From the NCBI GenBank assembly GCA_963790585.1, contig CAWBOY010000003.1, forward strand, positions 248,001-312,000: a stretch of DNA of 64,000 nt. Reading direction: 5' to 3'. Position numbers and translations under genes: made by a program. Origin of the DNA: CAWBOY01 sp963790585. Its GTDB lineage: Bacteria; Planctomycetota; Planctomycetia; Gemmatales; Gemmataceae. The notes beneath the pieces are model-generated. The model saw only the letters and a program-made list of their open reading frames with translations, had not been told where the DNA came from and searched no databases. Within the stretch, counting starts at the first letter, position 1, and every line of letters starts with the position of its first letter. Positions 57,251 through 64,000 of this stretch are shown piece by piece.

Positions 57251-58123
57251 CTATCCCCACCCCCATGCCATCGGCAACGCCCGCGCCGTCAGCCATAATT
57301 TGCGCCAGCGGCTGAGGCGTACTCTTTGGCTGAAAACGTCGTAGCGCCGCCGTTCGATCTCATCCAATAGACCGCGATAGGTTCGTAGCATCACAAGAAA
57401 CACCGCCCGGCCAGCCGGTTGCAGACGTGGCGCGAGGCGTTCGCCGACGGCGTAATAGCCTCTGGCCCGGGCGGTCTCGAAACGCATCAAATGCTCGAAA
57501 TTGCTGTTGAGAACGTGCCCTTTCAGAGGATGTTCGTCGTAACCAAAGCGCGCGAGGTCCTCTTGTGGCAAGTAAATGCGGTCCCGCGCCGCATCCTCGG
57601 CGAGATCGCGCAAGATGTTGGTCAGCTGAAACGCGATGCCGGCGGCCTCGGCTTCCTGTCGCGCTTCGTCGCCGACAAAGCCCCAGATATGAATGCACGC
57701 CAAGCCCACGGCCGAGGCGACCCGATAGCAGTAAGGGTAAAGTTCCGCAAAGGTCGCATAGCGCGACGTGTCTAAATCCATCGTCACGCCATCGAGAACA
57801 TCGTCGAGATACCGGCGCGGGATGGCAAAACGCCGAATCGTGTCATGCAATGCCGGATATAAAGGATGGTCATACTCTCCGCAAAGGGCGCGGTCAAGCT
57901 GCTGCCGCCAAGCCTCCAAGAGGACCCGTTTCTCAGCGCTCGTGCCCGGGCCGTCGGCACGGTCGTCGGCGATGCGCATGAACGAATAAAGGGCGCACAT
58001 GCCGAGGCGTTGCGCTCCGGGTAGCAGGCGAAAGCCATGATAAAAATTGGCGGCGTGGCATCGGGCGAGACGATCGCAATAGGCATACGATCGGCGAAGG
58101 AGAGAGGCTGGGCTGATCGACAT
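57251..58123 (-). CDS. hpnD: Presqualene diphosphate synthase HpnD
   Basis: 290 residues, trans-isoprenyl diphosphate synthase (squalene synthase) fold. Asp-rich motifs are MRIADDRADG and ILRDLAEDAARDRIYLP; ALYSFMRIADD matches HpnD. In the three-step bacterial route HpnD makes presqualene diphosphate from two farnesyl diphosphates, HpnC converts it to hydroxysqualene, and HpnE reduces that to squalene. hpnC lies directly upstream, 21 bases away. hpnE is not in the window. Phytoene synthase is the main alternative family, but pairing with hpnC favours HpnD. Confidence 0.88.
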   Translation of the reverse strand: MSISPASLLRRSYAYCDRLARCHAANFYHGFRLLPGAQRLGMCALYSFMRIADDRADGPGTSAEKRVLLEAWRQQLDRALCGEYDHPLYPALHDTIRRFAIPRRYLDDVLDGVTMDLDTSRYATFAELYPYCYRVASAVGLACIHIWGFVGDEARQEAEAAGIAFQLTNILRDLAEDAARDRIYLPQEDLARFGYDEHPLKGHVLNSNFEHLMRFETARARGYYAVGERLAPRLQPAGRAVFLVMLRTYRGLLDEIERRRYDVFSQRVRLSRWRKLWLTARALPMAWGWG

Positions 58124-58144
58124 CGGAATTACCTGCGGGCTGCG

Positions 58145-59066
58145 TCAGAAACCAAACGCCGCGCGGAGCCGTCGCCAGCACGCTCCGACCAGTAAGCTGC
58201 CCTTCTCTCGTTTACTGAGAACGGGCCGCCGCGACAGGACGTCATATCCTGCCTCTTCGATCTTTCGCAGGATACCGAGGCCGCCCTTGATAAACAGCTC
58301 AATTTCGAGCTTGAGGACGCGCAGGGCGCAGTCGATCAAAGGCCGACCGCGCTCGAAAAAATCTTTGGCCCGCGTGACCTGAAAGCGCATCAAGTCAGCG
58401 AAGGCCGGCGTGAATCGGCGCGCGTTTAGATCTTCCATCGAATAAGTGAAACGATCGAGATCCTCGCGCGGCAGATAGACCCGCCCGATGGCTAGGTCGC
58501 GGGATACATCTTGCCAGAAGTTCGCCAGCTGCAATCCCGTGCAGATGAAATCGGACAAGAGGGCTCGTGTGTCGTCGCAACCTTCCCCGAGATAGAGGAC
58601 GAGCCGCCCGACCGGATCGGCGGAATATCGGCAATAGTCGCGCAACTCGTCGAAGGTTTCATAGCACGTCTTGCTCTGATCCCGCTCAAACGCAACAAGC
58701 AGATCGAGAAACGGCTCGGCGGGGATGCAAAACTGGCGAATTGTCCGTTGTAGCGCGATCAAAACGGGATGGCGCGGCGTGCCGTCGTAGCAGCGAAGCA
58801 ATTCTTCACGCCACCAGTTTAGCAGAACCCGCGCAGCTCGCCGCCGCCGACTTCGTCGGCAAGGTCGTCGGCCCAGCGGCAGTAAGCGTAGACGGCCTGG
58901 AAATGCGGCAGGAGCCGCCGCGGTAAAAAGATCGAGGCGACCGTAAAGTTCTCGTAATGGCTACGCGCTAGCCGCGCGCAATACGCTTGCGCTGCGCAAG
59001 GCGCATTGATGGCTGCGTCGAATCCGGGCCAAAGCGGGCCAGCTCATGAGCGAACGCGACGTTCAT
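58145..59066 (-). CDS. hpnC: Hydroxysqualene synthase HpnC (two frameshifts)
   Basis: About 307 residues when rejoined. Blocks: YCARLARSHYENFTVASIFL, VYAYCRWADDLADEVG (first Asp-rich), YCRYSADPVGRLVLYL and FWQDVSRDLAIGRVYLPRED (second Asp-rich). The reading frame changes near 58991-59025 (GCGC-rich) and at 58828-58836 (CTGCGCGGG). Both are in the same direction, so the length becomes a multiple of three. Start ATG 59066. Product: hydroxysqualene from presqualene diphosphate. Upstream partner of hpnD in one operon. Confidence 0.85.
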
Positions 59067-59203
59067 GCGGTTACCTTACCTCGATGCTCCGATGAGCGGC
59101 CGGGCTCTAACCTAAATGAGACACCAACAAAACGGATTGTGAACCTGTCTCGTCGATTATAATGTAAAGGACGATCTTGCGCGGAGCGGACGAGGGCACG
59201 GCA

Positions 59204-62200
59204 ATGGCGAGCGATCTGGAACAGGCCAAGGGCAGTCGAAATCGTTACGAAGGTGTGATCGAGTCGCAACTCGCTCGCGCTGAAGGCCGCATTCGCGGCA
59301 TCGACTGCACCTCCGGCATTCTCGCCGTCGTCGCGCTAACCCTTGCCTACGGCCTGCTCGCCGGCTTGTGCGATCGGCTGTTTACACTCTCCGGCTCTAT
59401 CCGGCTATTCGCCTTCCTTGCTTATCTATCGGGCGCTGGTTTTCTGCTCTGGCGCTTGGTATTTCTACCACTGACGCGGCAGATTAATCCTCTTTATGCC
59501 GCTCTCAAGGTGGAAAAGACGCTGCCGGGCGCTAAAAATAGCGTCGTGAACTGGCTCGACCTCCATGATCAGCCTCTCGCCGCGTCGATTCGCTCCGCGC
59601 TCGGTCAGCGGGCGGCCAAGGATCTCGGCCAGGCCGACGTCGAGGCAGCGGTCACGAATCGGCACGCCGGTTGGCTCGGCGTTTTAGTCGCTGGCACATT
59701 GATCGGTCTATTGGGATTATTCTTCTGGTCCGGGCCGTCGCCGTTCTTTTCACTCATGCGCCGCGCCTACGCGCCATTCAACTTCGGCAGCGACGGCATC
59801 GCCACACGGACGACGCTCGAAATCATTACTCCCGAAGGCGGCGACGCCACGGTAAATCTCCGCAAGCCGGTCAAGATTGCCGTCCAGACTGATGGCAGAG
59901 AACCAGAGTCCGTAACTCTGGAATATCGCTATCACGAAAAGGACCGCTTCATGACGCGGCCTTTTCAAGTCGATGGCTCGCGCACCTGGACGACGACCAT
60001 TCCCGCCGAAGATGTCCAAAACGGCTTCTTCTATCGCGTCAAAGGCGGCGATGCGACCACGCCGACCTACCAAATTCGGACGCGCCCGAATCCTGTGATC
60101 GAACGGGTTCAGTCGTTCTATCACTACCGCGATTACGTCGGCCTGGCCTATGTCGGCCAATGGCCTACGGTCAGCGCCTATAGGCCTTTGGAGGCATGGC
60201 GCGGCACGCGCGTCATCGTCGAAGCGACTACCAATCGCCGACTCAAAGAAGGCCGACTCGAATTCCGCGCCCAAGCCGACCAAGAGACGACCATCGTCGC
60301 CGTCAAGCCTCTTGCCGATCGTGACCAGTCATTCCAGGCCGAATTGATTCTCGATCGTCCCGGGACCTATCAGCTCAGTTTCACGTCGATCGACGGCGAG
60401 GTATTCACGGAAACGCAAAGCTTCGCCGTCACCCCAGTGGAGGATTTGCCGCCCGTCGTCGAAATCACGGCTCCCCTGCAAGACATTCGCCTGCCGTCCA
60501 ACGGCATCCTGAAAGTCGACGGCAAGGCCCGCGATGACATTGGCGTCAAGGCGATCATCCTTCATCTTCGCAATGTCGACAAGGACGAGCCGGAACTCGA
60601 AGGCAAGATCTATCAACCGGAAGGCGGCCTCGATCTAGCCTCTGGCGGCAATCCGCAAGCGATCGCCTATAAGGACTTTATCGAGCTGGCAACTCTGAAA
60701 ACTCAGGCCGGCAAGCCGTATCCGCTGCGGACCGGGATTGAACTCGAATGCTGGCTCAGCGCGCGCGATGCCTGCGATTATCCCGATGCCAAGAGTTTTC
60801 ACGTCGCCGAGAGCAAGCGCTTCCTGGTGCGCATTCTCGATCCTGAAGCCGATAACGAGCAAAAGAAGGAAAAGGATCAAGCCAAGCAGCAGCAGCAGCG
60901 GCACGAGGAGAAGCAAAAAGAGGATCTCAAAAAGGAGAATCAGGAACGCCAAGAGCGTCAGCAGGATGCCGCCAAAAAGGAAGAGCAAAAGCAGGGCGAG
61001 GGCGACCAAAAGAAGCCACAAAACGCGGACCAGCAGAACGGCGACAAGAAGCCTAACCAGGGCGAGAAACAACCTGGAGATCAGCAGGAGAAGGACCAGT
61101 CTCAGCCGAACGAAAAGGGTGGCCAAGAACCCAAGCCCGAGGGCGGTAAAGACCCCAAAGCCGAGCCAAAAAAGGATGGATCCGAGCCGAAAGACGGCCA
61201 ACAAAAATCCGAACAGACCGCAAGCAACACGCCGAGCCCCGAACAGCAGCGCAAAGACGAAGAGACAAAGCAAAAAGCCCAACAGCTAAAGGACGCGCTC
61301 GACAAGAAGCAGCAACAGGAGCAAAAGCAAGGTGATCCCGGCGAGGGCAAGGGAGAAAAGCCCCAACCAGCCCAGTCGAAGGGCGATCCCAAGGCCGAGC
61401 AAAAGAGCCAGCCGAATAAAGACAACACACAGTCGAAGCCTGAACCGCAGAAGGACAACCCCGCTCAGCCAGGCCAGGAAAAGGCGTCAAACAAGGACGA
61501 AAGGAATCAACAGCCGCCTGGGGAAAAGAACGCCGCGCAACCCGGCACCGAGAAGGGGCCGACCAAGGACGAGAAGAATCAGCCTGCCCCCGGCGAGAAG
61601 AAGGACGGCAGCCAACAAAAAGCGGGTGAACCAAAACCTCCTCCAGGCGAGCAGAAGGGCAACGGCACCGAGGCCAATAACGCCCAGAAGAATGGCGGCC
61701 AGCCCGACAAGGGTGAGCCAAAGCCTTCCGGCGCGGCCAAGCAAGAGGGAGCACCGCCGGCTCCGTCGAGCAAGTCCGAGCCCGGCGCTCCTAACTCGAA
61801 GCCGCAAAAGGAAGACTCTGCCAAAGGCGCCAACGATACCAAGAGCGGCGAGCGCGCCAACGCTGGCGCTGGCCAGCCCGATCCCAAAGAAGCGAAGCCA
61901 CAAGACGCCAAAGAAGCCGCGCAATCTCGCCAATGAAGATCCGCAAAAGCGCCAACAAGCAGCGGACCAACTGAAGAAAATGGCCAACGAAGCCAAAAAC
62001 GAAGAGACCCGCTCCACCGCCAAGAAGGAACTCGATCAAGCGAACTTGAAACAGGATGGCGAGCGCAAGCGACCCGATCCCAAAGAGGCGAAGCCCCAGG
62101 ACGCCGCCAACGCGGGTAACGATCTGAACGATTCCGATCCGAAGAAGCGCGAGCAGGCGGAGGCCGACCTCAAGAAGATGCAACAACAAGCCGCCGACCC

Positions 62201-63305
62201 GAAGACGCGCGCGGCCGCGGAAAAAGAGCTGAAGGCGGACGCGCCCAAGCCAGCTCCCGCGCCCGGCAAAGCCGATCCGAAGGAAGCGAAGCCGGAAGAC
62301 GCAGCGCAAGCCGCGAAAGACCTGGCTAACGACGATCCGAAGAAACGCCAGGAAGCCGCCGCCAAGCTGAAACAGATGGAACAACAGGCGAAGGATCCCA
62401 AGACACGCGCCGCCGCGGAAAAGGAATTGGCGAAGAACAACCTCGGCAAGGACGGCGAACGCAACCGCCCCGATCCCGAGGATGCCAAACCTCAAGACGC
62501 AGCCAACGCCGGCCGCGATCTGAATTCAGACGATCCGAAGGCACGCGAGCAGGCGAAGAAGGATCTCGAAGAAATGGCCCAGAAAGCGCAAGATCCCCAG
62601 GCACGCGACTCGGCCAAAAAGGAACTAGAAAAGAAACAGCAGCAAGGTTCCGCCGAAGGACCCAAGGACGACGCCAAGGCGACGGAGCAGCAGAAACGCG
62701 ACCTGGAGAAAAAGATCGCCGAGCAAAAGGCCGACGACCTCAAGCAAAAGCTCGACGACCTCCAGAGCGCCGACCCTAAGAAACAAGCGCAGGCCAAGCA
62801 AGACCTCGAGAAGATGCAAAAAGAGCTGGAGGATCCCAAGAAACGTGACCTCGTCAACGAGATGCTCCAGTTTGGCAAGAAGCGCGAGAAGACGGATGCC
62901 ACGGCCGAGAAAGTCACTCAGCCACCACTGCCGCCGGAACCCCGAGACGCGACAAGAGCCGACGCCGCTGCGCAGCTTCAATTGGAAGACTTCAGTAAGA
63001 TCGACAAAAACATCTTGAAAGACCTCAAGATGAGCGAGGCCGATCTCAAGAAGCTCAAGGAAGACTTGCAAGATTTGCGCAAGCGCGAAGCCGCCAAGCC
63101 CATCCCCGGCGACAAGCCCGCCGATCCGAAGAACACGAGCAAGCTAGGGGCGACTGGCGGTCGGGCCGTGGAGGGACCGGGCACGCCGGGTTCGTCGAGC
63201 GACGCCAAAAACGGCGGCCGATTGCAACCGCCAGCGGGCTACGGCGATCCATATCGCGAGTTCAACCGCCAAATGTCGACGCCGCCGGCCGCGAAAGATA
63301 AATAA
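59204..63305 (+). CDS. DUF4175-like membrane protein with giant charged tail (frameshifted)
   Basis: About 1367 residues. The N-terminal part has two or three membrane segments (ILAVVALTLAYGLLAGL, LFAFLAYLSGAGFLLWRLVF, WLGVLVAGTLIGLLGLFF). A beta-rich domain follows to about residue 545, then some 750 residues of Lys/Glu/Gln/Pro-rich, presumably disordered sequence. Near the end are four repeats of about 65 residues (PKEAKPQDA..AGxDLN..DPKKREQAxxDLKKM). A frame change at 61917-61923 (GCCGCGCAATC) rejoins them; restoring a lost CG gives AARNLANEDP, matching the paralogous repeat AAKDLANDDP. Start ATG 59204 has GAGGG 7 bases upstream. Role unknown; perhaps cell-envelope linked. Confidence 0.78.
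61881..62640 (+). repeat. Four tandem protein repeats in the DUF4175-like tail
   Basis: Units read P-K/E-EAKPQDAA.AG.DL...DP..R..A...L..M...A.....R..A.KEL, about 60-75 residues each, separated by short linkers such as APKPAPAPGKAD. Predicted helical hairpins, probably a coiled or bundle-like stalk. Confidence 0.8.
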
Positions 63306-63321
63306 CCCGGCGTAGCAAGAA

Positions 63322-63566
63322 CCGAGCCTGAAGCGTAAGCGAAGGTGCCTAATATAGTAGACGCGGCATCTTGCCGCGTGCTGCCATCCAACGCGGCAAG
63401 ATGCCGCGTCTACTATATTAGGTCATCCAACGTGGAAAGATGCCGCGTCTACTATGTCAGGTCATCCAACGCGGAAAGATGCCGCGTCTACTATGTCAGG
63501 CCATCCAACGTGGAAAGATGCCGCGTCTGCTATGTCAGGCACCTTCGCTGACGCTTCAGGCTCGGT
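63322..63566. repeat. Palindromic repeat copy C with nested tandem repeat
   Basis: Outer arms CCGAGCCTGAAGCGTAAGCG.. and complement (as copies A and B) enclose an inner palindrome and four 39-base direct repeats (63386, 63425, 63464, 63503) starting ATCCAACG.GG.AAGATGCC. Each unit itself holds a GCGGCAAGATGCCGC-type dyad. No protein-coding role; frames through it are spurious. Confidence 0.92.
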
Positions 63567-63628
63567 AATACTGAATGCTATTCGCTTATGCTTCAGGCTA
63601 TACGCTGTCCGCCCAATAGAATCACGCC

Positions 63629-64000
63629 ATGCCATTTCCATTACGCTATCTCGTCCGTTTCGGCCCCAAGCAGACTCCCCATGTCTTCACCGATATCCTC
63701 ATCATCGGCGGCGGCATCGCGGGACTTCGCGCCGCGCTCGAGGTGCCGCACGACCTCCAAGTCTTGGTGGTGACCAAGGACCAGGTCCAGCTGAGCAACA
63801 GCAGCTGGGCCCAGGGTGGCATTGCCGCCGTCCGATCGCCCGAGGACCGCATCGAGAACCATGTCGAGGACACGCTGACCTCCGGCGACGGCCTGAGCGA
63901 TCGCGCCATCGCCGAGCTGGTGGTCAAGGAAGCCTCGCATCAGATCGATGACCTCGTCCGCTACGGCGCTCACTTCGACGCCGACCTGGGCCGTGAAGGG
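63629..64000 (+). CDS. nadB: L-aspartate oxidase (5' part, runs off the window)
   Basis: 124 codons from ATG 63629 remain open to the end. After a short leader come the FAD-binding fold ILIIGGGIAGLRAALEV, then VVTKDQVQLSNSSWAQGGIA and HVEDTLTSGDGLSDRAIAEL. These match NadB (aspartate to iminoaspartate, first step of de novo NAD synthesis). SSWAQGGIAAV distinguishes NadB from fumarate reductase-type relatives fairly well. The C-terminal half is outside the window. Confidence 0.88.
   Translation, partial: MPFPLRYLVRFGPKQTPHVFTDILIIGGGIAGLRAALEVPHDLQVLVVTKDQVQLSNSSWAQGGIAAVRSPEDRIENHVEDTLTSGDGLSDRAIAELVVKEASHQIDDLVRYGAHFDADLGREG

Noticed and set aside
3398..61923. Programmed ribosomal frameshifting as an explanation of the frame breaks
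   Set aside because: Breaks need both +1 and -1 shifts, lack a common slippery heptamer or downstream structure, and occur in unrelated genes including transposases. Only GCGC is shared, which fits indels better.
63386..63541. Four regularly spaced 39-bp repeats resembling a CRISPR array
   Set aside because: Units are contiguous with no unique spacers, contain their own dyad, and no cas genes are present. It is a tandem repeat within a palindrome.

Overview
The window looks like chromosome of a planctomycete, most likely of the Gemmata group (Gemmataceae). This is an inference from content: hopanoid-type squalene synthases (hpnC, hpnD) and a squalene-hopene-cyclase-like protein, several zinc-ribbon plus membrane-anchor proteins, FHA, VWA and FG-GAP proteins, a giant charged DUF4175-like protein, high GC, and many long palindromic repeats between genes. 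No species can be named from sequence alone.

Layout. 1-13 kb: housekeeping and scattered enzymes (FG-GAP secreted protein, acyl-CoA dehydrogenase, xseB/xseA, a serine beta-lactamase-like hydrolase, a PhyH dioxygenase, a dGTPase, mnmG, a zinc-ribbon membrane protein, an FHA protein). 13-18 kb: one 1636-residue exported VWA/TPR protein with a long Gly-Leu-Ala repeat. 18-27 kb: a Wzm/Wzt-like ABC exporter, a photolyase, an FHA-GAF-PP2C phosphatase, an aldehyde dehydrogenase plus a class III aminotransferase. 27.6-36 kb: a compact same-strand cluster of MFS transporter, terpene cyclase-like protein, DUF116-polyprenyl synthase fusion, chorismate-lyase-like protein, second MFS transporter and glycosyltransferase. 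This is the best candidate here for an undescribed pathway. 36.2 kb: rex.

36.9-52.4 kb is a genomic island inserted at a tRNA-Gln(UUG) gene. It is bounded by a 46-bp direct repeat of the tRNA 3' half (43/46 identical). It carries a tyrosine integrase, a tightly overlapping replication-type operon (DUF669-like, AEP primase, RecA-fold helicase, winged helix), two AlpA-like excisionase proteins, a DUF5681-like protein, and four insertion sequences whose ends and target duplications can mostly be read: ISAs1, IS4/IS701-like, IS5 and IS630. The IS630 copy splits a zinc-ribbon/HEAT gene that is restored exactly in frame when the element and one TA are removed.

52.5-64 kb: a methyltransferase, a ThDP-dependent 2-keto acid decarboxylase, a group IIC intron inserted in one arm of a palindrome, the hpnC-hpnD pair, the DUF4175-like giant protein, a nested palindromic/tandem repeat, and the start of nadB, which runs off the end.

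The most striking sequence-wide feature is that about thirteen otherwise conserved genes and three transposases carry single frameshifts (18 in all). Nearly every one lies on a GCGC tetranucleotide, usually GCGCA. Frames rejoin exactly to conserved C-termini, so this looks like a systematic indel process, most simply base-modification-linked sequencing error. Coordinates for these genes are given as the rejoined span.
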